A stretch of DNA of 64,000 nucleotides from Paracoccaceae bacterium (GTDB taxonomy: Bacteria > Pseudomonadota > Alphaproteobacteria > Rhodobacterales > Rhodobacteraceae): positions 124,001-188,000 of the forward strand of contig JAPOXR010000003.1 in assembly GCA_026706985.1 (NCBI GenBank), written 5' to 3'. The first letter of the stretch is position 1. Every line of letters starts with the position of its first letter. A program made the position numbers and the translations under genes. Below, in pieces: positions 39,533 through 48,851 of the stretch. Under the pieces are notes generated by a model. The model was not told where the DNA came from. It did no database searches and was given only the letters and a program-made list of their open reading frames with translations.

Positions 39533-40111
39533 GTCCGATGGCGGAGCCGCGGCAAGGAGGCCGGACTGGCGCAATTCCCGGAGCCCCGGCAGGTCACCGA
39601 CCGATGTAAGTTGAAAATGATCCAGAAACTGCCGCGTGATTACGAAAGTCACAGGCCTTCCGGGAGTGCGTTTGCGCTGCCCGAAGCTTACCCACCCCAC
39701 CTGCATCAACTGGTCAACCGTGCCCCGGGACAGGGACACACCGCGTATCTCCTCGATTTCCGCCCGTGTCACAGGCTGGTGGTAGGCGACGATCGCCAGC
39801 GTCTCCAGCGCCGCCCGTGATAATTTCCGTGTCGAGCGCCTGTGCTTGCGTAGCAGAAACGAGAATTCAGGTGCCGTCCTGACTGCCCAACCATCACCGG
39901 TTTTCACGACACGGAATCCTCTGTCCGCATAGAGCCGCACCAACCTCTGCAACGCAGCTCTGATATCGAAATCATGGGGGATTCGATCACGCAGTTCAGC
40001 CAAGGTTACTGGCTCAGCGGCGGCGAACAGAATGGCCTCCAGAATCCGTTCCTCTTCAATCTCGCTCGGCGCTTCGGGCAGCCCGATCGTTGCCGGCTGA
40101 TCAGCCATCAT
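39521..40111 (-). CDS. scpB: Segregation and condensation protein B (ScpB)
   Basis: Winged-helix partner of SMC-ScpA in chromosome compaction. The 196-residue protein has ILEAILFAAAEPVTLAEL, and the family's TLAIVAYHQPVTRAEIEEIRGVSLSRGTVDQL (read in halves), then GRPVTFVITRQFLDHF. Overlaps scpA by 11 bases. Last gene of the dgt-argS-SPOR-nagZ-scpA-scpB order. Confidence 0.93.
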   Translation of the reverse strand: MMADQPATIGLPEAPSEIEEERILEAILFAAAEPVTLAELRDRIPHDFDIRAALQRLVRLYADRGFRVVKTGDGWAVRTAPEFSFLLRKHRRSTRKLSRAALETLAIVAYHQPVTRAEIEEIRGVSLSRGTVDQLMQVGWVSFGQRKRTPGRPVTFVITRQFLDHFQLTSVGDLPGLRELRQSGLLAAAPPSDSEA

Positions 40112-40871
40112 GCGCCTCCACTGTTCGTTTCAGCTCAATTGAAGCGAAGCTGTGCGACTGCCGGACCTCCAATTCACCCCGCTTCACCAATTCCAATGCC
40201 GCTGCCAGGGTCGAGGCCATCGCTGATCTGATCTTCTGTGGTTCCCGCACCCAATCCTGAGGCAGGAATCCCGCCAGATCGGCCCAGTCCGGAATTTCGC
40301 CGAGTAGTCGCCTCAGATTCTCCGTCGCATCCTCAACCGAATAAATCGGGCTTCGATTCAGGGCAAACGGCTTGAACTCCCTGCGACTCCGCATCCGAGC
40401 ATAGGCAATCGACAAATCAAGAACAGTCGTGGAAACGCTGCGCTTTGTGACCACTTCCACCAGTTCAGGGTCGCCACGCGGAAAGAAGTCCATCCCCAAT
40501 TGCGGCCGTTCCATAATCGACTTCGCCGCTTCGCGCATCGCGTTCAATCGCTGCAGCCGAAATGCGAGCCGGGCCGCGGATTCCTCAGCCGCTTCTTCCC
40601 CTTCCTCGGGCAGTAACAGCCGTGATTTGATCAGGGCAAGCCAAGCCGCCATCACCAGATAATCCGCCGCCAAATTGACCTTCAGCGATTCCGCTCTGTC
40701 CACGAATTCAGCATATTGCTCCGCCAGTCGCAGAACCGATATTTTCCGAAGATCGACCCTTTGCTTCCGCGCCAGCTCCAGCAAGAGGTCGAGCGGCCCT
40801 TCGAAACCGTCAACATCAACCACGAAGACCGAATCCGGGACTTCCCTGGATTCCAACGCCTCCTGATTCAT
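40101..40871 (-). CDS. scpA: Segregation and condensation protein A (ScpA)
   Basis: Kleisin subunit of the bacterial condensin. The 256-residue protein begins with the signature FEGPLDLLLELARKQRVDLRKISVLRLAEQY (read in halves), followed by NLAADYLVMAAWLALIKSRLLLP. Its start overlaps the nagZ stop as ATGA. Confidence 0.94.
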   Translation of the reverse strand: MNQEALESREVPDSVFVVDVDGFEGPLDLLLELARKQRVDLRKISVLRLAEQYAEFVDRAESLKVNLAADYLVMAAWLALIKSRLLLPEEGEEAAEESAARLAFRLQRLNAMREAAKSIMERPQLGMDFFPRGDPELVEVVTKRSVSTTVLDLSIAYARMRSRREFKPFALNRSPIYSVEDATENLRRLLGEIPDWADLAGFLPQDWVREPQKIRSAMASTLAAALELVKRGELEVRQSHSFASIELKRTVEAHDG

Positions 40872-41881
40872 CGACCGCTTCCTAGCCGCATCAGGGCGGA
40901 ATATTCCGCCTCCAGACGATCCGGTTCAGAGCTGTCTGGAGGAGGTTTCGCAGCCATTGCGCGCTCGGCACGGAAAAGTGACATCCCTTCCAACTCCCCG
41001 ACGGCGGATGCAATCTCCCGCATCTCGGGCATCTCGCCATTGCAGTGCAGGATCACATCGCATCCAGCCTCAAGTGCCCGCCGGCATCGCACAGCCATGC
41101 TGCCTGCCAGCGCCTGCATAGACAGATCATCCGTCATCAGCAGCCCTTGGAAGCCGATCGAGTTGCGGATGAGTTCCACCACGCCGGCCGAATGAGTTGC
41201 CGCCCTTTCACTGTCTATCGCACGATAGAGCACATGTGCTGTCATACCAAGGGGCAGGTGTCCGAGTCGCCTGAAGGGCAGGAAATCCTCTTCTTCGAGT
41301 TGTTGCAGAGACGCATCTGTCTCCGGCAGTCGCAGATGGCTGTCGACGGATGGTTTTCCATGGCCTGGAATATGTTTCAGCACTGGAAGCACCCCGCCGG
41401 CAAGGCAGGCCTCGGCAACCGTCCCTGCTGCATCCGCCACCATGTGCGCATTGTCCGAATAGCAGCGGTTCCGCAACACCTCATGCGTATTGGCGGTCGC
41501 CACATCGGCAACCGGAACACAGTTCACATCGATGCCGGCAGCCTGCAGCTCAGCGGCGATAATCCGATAACGCAGCCACAATGCCCGCAGCCGGTTCTCC
41601 GGTCGTACCAGCATGCACTGTTCCAGCGCCGGCATCCAGCTACGCCAGCCTTTCCCGGTGAAACGCTGCACTCTGCCGCCCTCATGGTCGGTCAGTATCA
41701 GCACGTCTTCACCGGCGGCTTCCCGGAGCTGATCCGTCAGACGGTGAACTTCATCCCGCGACTGGCCATTGCGCGAAAACAGGATGAACCCCAAAGGCCG
41801 CATTTCGGCGAAAAAAGCCTGCTCCCCGCGGCTTAGTTCGGTGCCGGCACATCCAAAAATACAGGCACTTCGCCGCATCAT
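40868..41881 (-). CDS. nagZ: Beta-N-acetylhexosaminidase (NagZ)
   Basis: Glycoside hydrolase family 3 enzyme that removes GlcNAc from cell-wall turnover products in the cytoplasm. Seen are GFILFSRN, LILTDHEGGRVQRF (transition to the sugar pocket), HIPGHGKPSVDSH with the catalytic His/Asp loop, and MTDDLSMQAL with the nucleophile aspartate. The ATG at 41881 overlaps the SPOR gene stop as ATGA; AAGGAG sits directly against it, so the ATG at 41878 may be used instead. Confidence 0.93.
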   Translation of the reverse strand: MMRRSACIFGCAGTELSRGEQAFFAEMRPLGFILFSRNGQSRDEVHRLTDQLREAAGEDVLILTDHEGGRVQRFTGKGWRSWMPALEQCMLVRPENRLRALWLRYRIIAAELQAAGIDVNCVPVADVATANTHEVLRNRCYSDNAHMVADAAGTVAEACLAGGVLPVLKHIPGHGKPSVDSHLRLPETDASLQQLEEEDFLPFRRLGHLPLGMTAHVLYRAIDSERAATHSAGVVELIRNSIGFQGLLMTDDLSMQALAGSMAVRCRRALEAGCDVILHCNGEMPEMREIASAVGELEGMSLFRAERAMAAKPPPDSSEPDRLEAEYSALMRLGSGR

Positions 41882-42615
41882 CTCCTTCGCACGGGACTGC
41901 AGGCACTTTCCCAATTCCGCACGATGCCGCAGAATTCCGCAGCTGCGTCCCAGTTTTCAAAGCCCATCACATTCAACCGGAACTGCTTCTTGCCGCCGAT
42001 AGCCGCTCCGACCACTGACCAACGCTGCTGCGTTGAGGGTATTGACATTGTCCGCGCAAGCGCCCTCCCCGCATTGTTCGCTTCAATGCGCGAGGAAAAT
42101 TCACCTAATTCCACAATTACCGTTCCGGAAACTTTGCCTGCAGTAATCTCTTCCACAGTGGAAACCGCCGCGTTACCCGTCTTTAAATCCGGGCCCGGTG
42201 GCGTCAATGCCGGTTCCAGCGTGTTTTGCGGCAGCAATGTCAGCCGTCCGGCAAGATACTCTCTGCGCGATATTTCGGCGCTACCAAATCCGTCTGCGGA
42301 AGGCGCAAGGCTGATCTCTCCGGCTAAGGGCGGAGCCGCCTCGCCGAGTACAAGCTGATAAATTGCCAATTCCTTATCTTTGCCGTCCGCTTCTTCCTGT
42401 TCCTCGAAATCCATGACCCAGGCTGTTGCGGATGCCTTGATGACCGGCGGCAGAAAGCCACCGCTGCGGGAATACGACGATCCCCAAAGAATTAGACCGA
42501 TCACCAGAGTGGCAAAAAAGACCAGCCCGGCACTGTTGGCGACAACGCGGCAAATTCTGCCGGTCAGCAGACGCCGAAAAACCGGTTCATCTCTGTCGAT
42601 GGACAGATGCGCCAA
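41878..42615 (-). CDS. SPOR-domain membrane protein
   Basis: A 245-residue protein with one N-terminal transmembrane helix (about residues 25-45: VVANSAGLVFFATLVIGLILWG), a long linker, and a C-terminal SPOR domain (about 165-240: VIVELGEFSSRIEANNAGRAL ... FRLNVMGFENWDAAAEFC, partly shown). SPOR domains bind bare glycan strands at the division septum. A gene of this kind lies between argS and nagZ in most alphaproteobacteria. 55 bases separate it from argS. Confidence 0.88.
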   Translation of the reverse strand: MAHLSIDRDEPVFRRLLTGRICRVVANSAGLVFFATLVIGLILWGSSYSRSGGFLPPVIKASATAWVMDFEEQEEADGKDKELAIYQLVLGEAAPPLAGEISLAPSADGFGSAEISRREYLAGRLTLLPQNTLEPALTPPGPDLKTGNAAVSTVEEITAGKVSGTVIVELGEFSSRIEANNAGRALARTMSIPSTQQRWSVVGAAIGGKKQFRLNVMGFENWDAAAEFCGIVRNWESACSPVRRR

Positions 42616-42670
42616 TTCCCTGGCCTCCCACGGTCCATCAGACCGTACCGCTCGTTAACGCGTTGTGCGG

Positions 42671-44416
42671 TTAATTCCGCATCTCGTGCATTGGTTTCAC
42701 TCCAAGAATAGACAATCCACAGGAAATGACAACCGCAACCGAACGTGCAAGCGCAGTTCTTGCAGTCGTGCCCGGCAAATCAGATTCCTGAAGGATGCGC
42801 AGTTCCGGCTCCCGGTTCCCCTGCGACCACAGGGAATGGAACTCGGAAGCCAATTCATTGAGGAAGAACGCAACCCGGTGCGGTTCATGGTTTCGGGAAG
42901 CCAGGTCGACAATGCGCGGCCATTCGGCAATCCGCCTCGCCAGTGCAATCTGGTCCGGATGGCCGAGGCGTTCGAGCGATGCCTCAGCCAGCCGGGCATC
43001 ATCCGTATCGATTCCCGACTGCGCAACCTTTCTGATCGCTGAGCAGATCCGCGCATGCGCGTACTGGACATAAAAAACCGGATTTTCCTTCGATTGTTCG
43101 CGCACCTTTTCGAAGTCGAAATCCAGCTGTGCATCATTTCTGCGCATCAGCATCACGAACCGGGTCACGTCCGGGCCGACCGCCGACACCGCGTCACGCA
43201 GCTGAACAAATTCACCGGCCCGTTTCGACATCTTGGCAGCGCCGCCATCCTTGATGACACGGACCAATTGGGTGAGTTTCACATCAATCGGTGTCCTGCC
43301 GTCTGACAGCGCTGAGACCACGGCACTGATGCGTTTACTATAGCCACTGTGATCTGCGCCGAAAACATTTATTAATTCATCATAACCTCTTGAAATTTTA
43401 TCATAATGATAGGCTATGTCGGGCGCAAAATAGGTCCAGCTTCCGTCCGCCTTGCGGATTGGTCGGTCGGTGTCATCGCCATGGGCGGTGGAGCGGAACA
43501 GGGTCTGTTTTCTCGGTTCCCAATCGACTTCGTGGCCGCCTTTCGGTGGTAGCAGCTCACCTTCATAAATGAGCCCGCGCTGCCGCAGCTGCTCAATCGC
43601 ATCGTCGATACGTCCGTCCTGATATAACGACACTTCGCTGAAAAACCGGTCCATTCGAATGCCGAGTAAATAGAGATCCTCACGGATGGAGTCGAGCATC
43701 GCATCAACGGCGAATTTTCTGAACCGGTCCAGCCACTCCTCTTCCGGCCTGCCGACAAACCGGTCGCCATAGGTTTCTTTCAGGGCAACGCCGACCTGGC
43801 ACAGATAGTCGCCACGGTAGTCGCCGGAAGCAAATGCGATTTCCTTTCCCAGAGCCTCCAGGTAGCGAAGATGTGCTGAACGGGCGAGAGTGTCGACCTG
43901 GGCGCCGCCGTCATTCAAATAATATTCACGTGTCACATCATGGCCGGTGAATTCCAGCAACCGGCCAAGCGCATCACCGAAAACCGCGCCTCTGGCATGC
44001 CCGACATGTAATGGCCCTGTTGGATTTGCAGACACAAACTCAAGATTAACCCGTCGGCCATTGCCACGGTCATTGCCGCCATAGGAACTTCCTGCGCGAA
44101 TCACCGAGCGTAAGTTTTCTTTCCAGACCTCCGGCTTCAGCCGCATATTCAGGAAACCCGGGCCGGCGACCTCAACCGATGCCATACGCGGATCGGTCTG
44201 CAATGAAGCTGCCAGTCCAACGGCGAGTTCGCGTGGCTGCCGACCTGCTCCCTTGGCGGCGGTAATCGCGGCATTTGTCGCAACTTCTCCATGCGCCACG
44301 GTTTTCGGGCGTTCAATGGTGATCGCAGATGCATCGAAATCATCCGGATCCTTGCCCAGCTGGGCAGTCAACTCCGCAATCACCAATTCTCTGATTTCAG
44401 CAAATACATCCACCAT
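42671..44416 (-). CDS. argS: Arginyl-tRNA synthetase
   Basis: Class I synthetase of 581 residues. The HIGH-type motif is in FVSANPTGPLHVGHARGAVFGDAL, the KMSK-type motif is AAKMSKRAGEFVQL, and the C-terminal anticodon-binding domain ends with GLSILGVKPMHEM. ATG 44416 has AGGG five bases upstream; an upstream in-frame start at 44452 has no ribosome site. It stands between dgt and the SPOR gene on the same strand. Confidence 0.95.
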   Translation of the reverse strand: MVDVFAEIRELVIAELTAQLGKDPDDFDASAITIERPKTVAHGEVATNAAITAAKGAGRQPRELAVGLAASLQTDPRMASVEVAGPGFLNMRLKPEVWKENLRSVIRAGSSYGGNDRGNGRRVNLEFVSANPTGPLHVGHARGAVFGDALGRLLEFTGHDVTREYYLNDGGAQVDTLARSAHLRYLEALGKEIAFASGDYRGDYLCQVGVALKETYGDRFVGRPEEEWLDRFRKFAVDAMLDSIREDLYLLGIRMDRFFSEVSLYQDGRIDDAIEQLRQRGLIYEGELLPPKGGHEVDWEPRKQTLFRSTAHGDDTDRPIRKADGSWTYFAPDIAYHYDKISRGYDELINVFGADHSGYSKRISAVVSALSDGRTPIDVKLTQLVRVIKDGGAAKMSKRAGEFVQLRDAVSAVGPDVTRFVMLMRRNDAQLDFDFEKVREQSKENPVFYVQYAHARICSAIRKVAQSGIDTDDARLAEASLERLGHPDQIALARRIAEWPRIVDLASRNHEPHRVAFFLNELASEFHSLWSQGNREPELRILQESDLPGTTARTALARSVAVVISCGLSILGVKPMHEMRN

Positions 44417-44491
44417 GCATACCCTGCCTTCAGCTGACCACATCCCGGTCATACAATTTTCCGCTCCCGATTGCGTAACCGGGAGCTATGG

Positions 44492-45601
44492 TCAAAGCGC
44501 TTTGATGCGCTCGCATTCCTCGAGCGCCGCGCCGTCAGTCAAACCGGCGACACCGTCCGCAACGGTGCGGACCAAATGATCGTCGGCGGAACGATGCCGG
44601 AAAATGACCTCGATCGCTTCACGACCCCGGTCGCACTGCTCCTGAACTTCTTTGGCCTTATACATGCGTTGGTCGAGAAAGCTGCGGATAACCTGCATCC
44701 GCTGAAAACAATTGCCGGAAAAGCGGACCAGCCTCTCTCCGGCCCTTCTCACCTCCTCGACCGAGGATACGCGCGCATCCAGATTGGCAGACGATGTCTT
44801 GATAACATCGGTGGCGAACTCGCCGAATACCTGTCGCAGCACAGTCTGATCGATGCGATGGGAATCGGCGTCCGGGTGTGATCTACTTATCGAGCGGTAC
44901 AACTCGCGGATGATCGGCAACTCCTTGATTTCATCACGGTGAAACAGGCCGGCCCGCAGCCCATCCTGCAGATCGTGACAGAAATAGGCGATATCATCGG
45001 CCAGGGCCGCGACCTGGGCTTCCGCAGAAGGCCAGGTGGTCAATTCCAAATCATGTGAATCCGTATAATTCAGTAGAATCTCCGGCACCCGGCCCTTGAT
45101 GGGTCCGTTGTGTTTGGCGATCCCTTCCAGGGTCTCCCAAGTCAGGTTCAGCCCGTCAAATTCAATATAGCTGCGTTCAAGCTGGGTAACGATACGCACC
45201 GCCTGCGAGTTATGGTCGAATCCGCCGTGATCCTGCATCAGACCGGCAAGCGTGACTTCGCCGACATGGCCGAAGGGTGTGTGCCCCAAATCATGCGCCA
45301 GAGCGACGGCTTCCGCCAGATCGGGATTCAATCCCAACGCGATTGCCAGCGACCGAGCCACCCGTGCGACTTCAATCGTATGTGTCAGACGTGTCCGATG
45401 CTGTCCGCCGGTGGAAGCCAGGAATACCTGTGTCTTGTGCATCAATTGACGGAAGGCGTGCGAATGCACGATGCGGTCGCAGTCACGCTGAAACGGCATC
45501 CGCTGGCGGCTTTCGGGCAACGGGAATCTGCGCGAGTCCGGCCTCGGCCTCATGCAGGCATAGGGTTTGAGCTCTGCGCTGCCGAATTGCCAATCAGACA
45601 T
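44492..45601 (-). CDS. dgt: Deoxyguanosinetriphosphate triphosphohydrolase-like protein
   Basis: HD-domain dNTPase of 369 residues. The metal ligands are in SHAFRQLMHKTQVF, RTRLTHTIEVARVARSLA and ALAHDLGHTPFGHVGE. Starts at 45601; divergent from erpA with 82 bases between. It heads the operon-like row dgt-argS-SPOR-nagZ-scpA-scpB. Confidence 0.93.
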   Translation of the reverse strand: MSDWQFGSAELKPYACMRPRPDSRRFPLPESRQRMPFQRDCDRIVHSHAFRQLMHKTQVFLASTGGQHRTRLTHTIEVARVARSLAIALGLNPDLAEAVALAHDLGHTPFGHVGEVTLAGLMQDHGGFDHNSQAVRIVTQLERSYIEFDGLNLTWETLEGIAKHNGPIKGRVPEILLNYTDSHDLELTTWPSAEAQVAALADDIAYFCHDLQDGLRAGLFHRDEIKELPIIRELYRSISRSHPDADSHRIDQTVLRQVFGEFATDVIKTSSANLDARVSSVEEVRRAGERLVRFSGNCFQRMQVIRSFLDQRMYKAKEVQEQCDRGREAIEVIFRHRSADDHLVRTVADGVAGLTDGAALEECERIKAL

Positions 45602-45683
45602 GGGTGCCGGCTATTCTTGCTGATGTGTCGGCGACTTCTTATATTGCTGGAGAACGCATTACAAAGAGCCATGGGAGCGTCAC

Positions 45684-46016
45684 TTGGAAATGCTTATCCC
45701 GCCGAAAGTGTCTGATCGGGCGTTCCTTCGGCTGGCGGAAATCAATTCCGGAACGGCCGAGCGGAAAGCGCTCCGGGTCGCCGTCAAAGGTGGTGGTTGT
45801 TCGGGTTTTCAGTATGAAATTTTCCTGGATGATCCCGCCGAAGATGATCTGGTATTGAAGAAAGACGGCGAAGCCGTGTTGATCGATAATGTTTCGCTGC
45901 CATTTCTGGAAAATGCCGAAATCGATTATTCCGAGGAAATCATCGGTTCACGGTTCGTGGTCAATAATCCGAATGTGCGTTCAACCTGCGGCTGTTCCAT
46001 GAGTTTTTCACTCTGA
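45684..46016 (+). CDS. erpA: Iron-sulfur cluster insertion protein (ErpA/IscA type)
   Basis: A-type carrier of 110 residues with the three conserved cysteines in VKGGGCSGFQYEI and STCGCSMSFSL. A TTG at 45684 has GGGAG six bases upstream; an in-frame ATG at 45690 is two codons later with poorer spacing, so the exact start is open. Same strand as xth, 10 bases apart. Confidence 0.93.
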   Translation: MEMLIPPKVSDRAFLRLAEINSGTAERKALRVAVKGGGCSGFQYEIFLDDPAEDDLVLKKDGEAVLIDNVSLPFLENAEIDYSEEIIGSRFVVNNPNVRSTCGCSMSFSL

Positions 46017-46026
46017 CTGAAGCTGC

Positions 46027-46806
46027 ATGAAAATAGCCAGCTTCAATATCAATGGTATCCGGGCGCGGCTGGCATGTGTTCTCCGGTGGCTGGAGGAATG
46101 CCAACCTGAAACCGTTCTGCTGCAGGAAATCAAATGCACTGACGGAAATTTCCCGCGCGGGGTTTTCGAGGAGTTGGGGTATCAGGTTGAAACGCATGGC
46201 CAGAAGAGTTTCAACGGTGTCGCCATTTTGTCTAAATTTCCGCTGGAATTCGTCACTCGTGGACTGCCGGGCGATGCCTCGGATGTGCAGGCGCGCTGGA
46301 TCGAGGCAGTGATATCGGCTCCGACACCGATCCGGGTCTGTTGCCTGTATCTTCCCAACGGAAATCCGGCGCCGGGTCCGAAATTTGAATATAAGCTGGC
46401 CTGGATGGAACGCCTGCACCGTCGCGCCGCCGAGTTGATCGCTCTGGAAGAACCGGCGCTGCTGGCTGGCGATTTCAATGTGATTCCGCAGTCGGAAGAC
46501 GCCGAAACCCCGGAGGAATGGGTTACAGACGCTCTGTTTCGTCACGAAACCCGCCAGCGCTGGCGTCAATTGCTGCATGTGGGCTTTACCGACGCGCTCC
46601 GGGCCATCAACCGGCAACCCTCGACTTACACCTTCTGGGATTTTCAAAGAGGCGCATGGGAGCGCAATGACGGAATTCGAATTGATCACTTCCTGCTGAC
46701 GCCGCAATGCGCCGATCTGCTGATGGAATGCGGCATAGACCAGCATATCCGGGGATGGGAAAAACCGTCAGATCACGTGCCGATCTGGGTCACGCTGAGA
46801 GATTGA
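46027..46806 (+). CDS. xth: Exodeoxyribonuclease III
   Basis: DNA-repair nuclease of the EEP family, 259 residues. Motifs: IASFNINGIRARL, LLQEIKCTDGNFP (metal-binding E), LAGDFNVIPQSEDAE, and IDHFLLTPQ plus EKPSDHVPIWVTL at the C-terminus (catalytic D and H). Ends 6 bases before the convergent monooxygenase gene. Confidence 0.95.
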   Translation: MKIASFNINGIRARLACVLRWLEECQPETVLLQEIKCTDGNFPRGVFEELGYQVETHGQKSFNGVAILSKFPLEFVTRGLPGDASDVQARWIEAVISAPTPIRVCCLYLPNGNPAPGPKFEYKLAWMERLHRRAAELIALEEPALLAGDFNVIPQSEDAETPEEWVTDALFRHETRQRWRQLLHVGFTDALRAINRQPSTYTFWDFQRGAWERNDGIRIDHFLLTPQCADLLMECGIDQHIRGWEKPSDHVPIWVTLRD

Positions 46807-46812
46807 AACAAG

Positions 46813-47976
46813 TCATGACCCGTCGCGTGTGAGATCTGTGTCATAAATCCACCGCAGCCGGTCGGAAAGGAGTGAAGGCCACGTTCGGTCAGCGGCCCGC
46901 AGCAGCCATCGCCGACCCCATTTAACAGGAACTGAATCCGCGTGATAAAACTGCCCCTGCAATTCAACGCTGCGGATTATCCTGTTGAGCCGCGGCTGCC
47001 GGGCCTGTCGAAACCGTGCATGCGCATCGCCGACATCGTCACAGTCCAACAGGCAGCGGCATAGCAACCAGGCATCTTCCAGTGCCATATTCCCGCCCTG
47101 GGCAAGAAAGGGGGGCATTGGGTGCAGCGCATCGCCGATGATCACAACCCGATCATGATACCAGTTTCGCGCAATGAAGGGTCGGGGCAGCAGCCATTTC
47201 CACACACCCCGACAACGGCCGAGCCAATATTTCGCCTCCTCAAACCCGTTCAGGGCCGATCCGATTTCCGCCGTGGTGACTTCCCGCGGGCGCTGCAGGT
47301 GCCGCGGCTGTTCAAGCCCCGTCACCACAACGACATTCAAGCGGCTACCCTTCCGCAGCGGATAGATCACCATATGCGCCGCTGCACCGATAACCAGCTG
47401 CACGATGCCCTGCATCGAAGCAAACTCATCCCGCTCACTCACAATTTGCCCGCGCCAGGCACAATGATCGCATAACACCGGTTCCGAACCGGGATTGCGC
47501 ATTTGCCGCATCGGCGATGACACTCCGTCGGCAGCGATCACATAGGAGGCGATATGCCGGTTGCCATCTGCAAACGCACATCTGACCTCGGTTGCTGTAG
47601 CCGCCGTATTCACGATTTCCGAGCCCAGACGGAGTGTCACTCCCGCTTCCGAGGCCGCATGCAACAGTTTCCGAATGAGATCGCCTCTATGAAACAGAAA
47701 ATATCCATTCCTGTCACTCAGCTTGAGCCGGTACAGAACATCCTCACCTTCGCGGATTTCAATGCACCGCGCCCTATCGGCCCCGTGAAGCAGGTCCATA
47801 ACCTGTAGAATGGCGGATCCGTTGGGTGTGATCTGAATGCCGGCGCCGAAAGCCGTTAATTCCTCGCGCCGCTCAAAAATAGTTACCTGCCGACCGGCCC
47901 GCGCCAACAGGATTCCGGCAGTCAGCCCGGCGATCCCTGCCCCGGATATTGTGACGTCATGCGGAAGTTTCGGCAT
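46813..47976 (-). CDS. FAD-dependent aromatic monooxygenase
   Basis: A 387-residue flavoprotein hydroxylase, like salicylate 1-monooxygenase and 6-hydroxynicotinate monooxygenase. FAD motifs: GAGIAGLTAGILLARAG (Rossmann GxGxxG), the middle DG segment near VIAADGVSSPMRQ, and GDALHPMPPFLAQGGNMALEDA (the GD motif). The substrate cannot be told; no ring-cleavage genes are near. The ATG at 47976 is one codon after a GTG. It is followed on the left by xth and on the right by an AT-rich accessory stretch. Confidence 0.88.
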   Translation of the reverse strand: MPKLPHDVTISGAGIAGLTAGILLARAGRQVTIFERREELTAFGAGIQITPNGSAILQVMDLLHGADRARCIEIREGEDVLYRLKLSDRNGYFLFHRGDLIRKLLHAASEAGVTLRLGSEIVNTAATATEVRCAFADGNRHIASYVIAADGVSSPMRQMRNPGSEPVLCDHCAWRGQIVSERDEFASMQGIVQLVIGAAAHMVIYPLRKGSRLNVVVVTGLEQPRHLQRPREVTTAEIGSALNGFEEAKYWLGRCRGVWKWLLPRPFIARNWYHDRVVIIGDALHPMPPFLAQGGNMALEDAWLLCRCLLDCDDVGDAHARFRQARQPRLNRIIRSVELQGQFYHADSVPVKWGRRWLLRAADRTWPSLLSDRLRWIYDTDLTRDGS

Positions 47977-48116
47977 CACCGGAGCAAGTGCAGTGAGAAC
48001 TCGTTCGAGATTCTGTAATCAATTGTAATCATTGGGTGTTTTACTATTTTTTGTTTACCTGAAGGTAGAATTTTTAAATTACTCATCAAAACGAATGTAG
48101 ATTTTTCAACACTCTG
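47977..48116. other. AT-rich intergenic stretch
   Basis: From about 48000 to 48110 the DNA turns clearly AT-rich, with several T-runs, unlike the surrounding sequence. It lies at the border between core genes and the accessory block. I see no gene in it. Confidence 0.5.
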
Positions 48117-48230
48117 TCGGGCAAGGGCGGCGCCTGGCACCGGGTGGCCAATTTCGAGCGTCGGGACCCAGGCAACCCGGTGACGGTTTCGGTAAGCCGG
48201 AGAGGCTTGGATCGCTTGTTGGCACGCTAA
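48117..48230 (+). pseudogene. Possible 3' remnant of a lost gene
   Basis: The frame ending at the TAA at 48228 reads SGKGGAWHRVANFERR and then DPGNPVTVSVSRRGLDRLL, which looks like the well-folded end of a protein. The frame is closed by a stop at 48075 and has no start codon in between, and the composition changes sharply just before 48110. It is most likely the tail of a gene truncated when this accessory block was assembled. I do not recognise the family. Confidence 0.35.
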
Positions 48231-48418
48231 CGCTCACCCGATTCTTCAGGATGTGATTCTATCGACCAAGGGTTCGATACCAATCCTTTCCGGCAGGAAG
48301 GAGTCCGGTGTTACTTCGCGACACGTCCGAGTCTTGTCTGTCGCGTTCTGTTCCAAGGCTTCTCCGGTGACCAAGTTCGCTGACCGCAGCGGATGCGTCA
48401 ACGCCTGCTGTGAAGCGG

Positions 48419-48841
48419 TTATGCTTCCGCCCACGGATCGATCACGTCGATATCCGCCTCCGCGAAGCCCCGCACGTTGCGTGTCACCACCGCCATGCCG
48501 CGCGAGCGGGCGATGGCCGCGATCTGGCAGTCGGCCTCCGGCATCGGTCTGCCCATCGCCCGCCTGACGGCGGCGGTCTCCGCATAGGCAGACGCGGCTG
48601 CGCTGTCGAACGGAAGAATGCGGTTGGCGAAGCCGGTGCGCAGCATGCGTTCCAGTCCCGCCGCCAGCCCGTCGCGTCGCCTGCCCGGTGGCATGATCGC
48701 GAGACCGAAACGCAATTCCGCCTCGCTGACCGCCGTGAGATGCAGGCTTGATGTCGCCCGTTCCGCGACCCATGAGGAGATCACGGTATTCGGCGCGGGC
48801 CGCATCAACTCGGACAGCACATTCGTATCGGACACCAGCAT
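48419..48841 (-). CDS. PIN-domain toxin (VapC/FitB type)
   Basis: A 140-residue PIN ribonuclease. The acidic active-site residues are in LVSDTNVLSELMRP (first D and E), VSEAELRFGLA (E), PEADCQIAAIARSRG (D) and the region around VRGFAEADIDVIDP (last D). FitB-type features include the SELMRP start. ATG 48841 is 10 bases after the stop of the antitoxin frame on the same strand. The antitoxin gene is frameshifted, so this toxin may be unpaired. Confidence 0.9.
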   Translation of the reverse strand: MLVSDTNVLSELMRPAPNTVISSWVAERATSSLHLTAVSEAELRFGLAIMPPGRRRDGLAAGLERMLRTGFANRILPFDSAAASAYAETAAVRRAMGRPMPEADCQIAAIARSRGMAVVTRNVRGFAEADIDVIDPWAEA

Positions 48842-48851
48842 TGCCGCCGCC

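Noticed and set aside
48258-48285. tRNA-like GGTTCGATACC as an attachment site
   Set aside because: No matching acceptor or anticodon arms are found around it.
48246-48418. Gene downstream of the PIN toxin on the minus strand
   Set aside because: The frame there (ending ERIGIEPLVDRITS) is open only because it overlaps the toxin in another frame; no start or family features.
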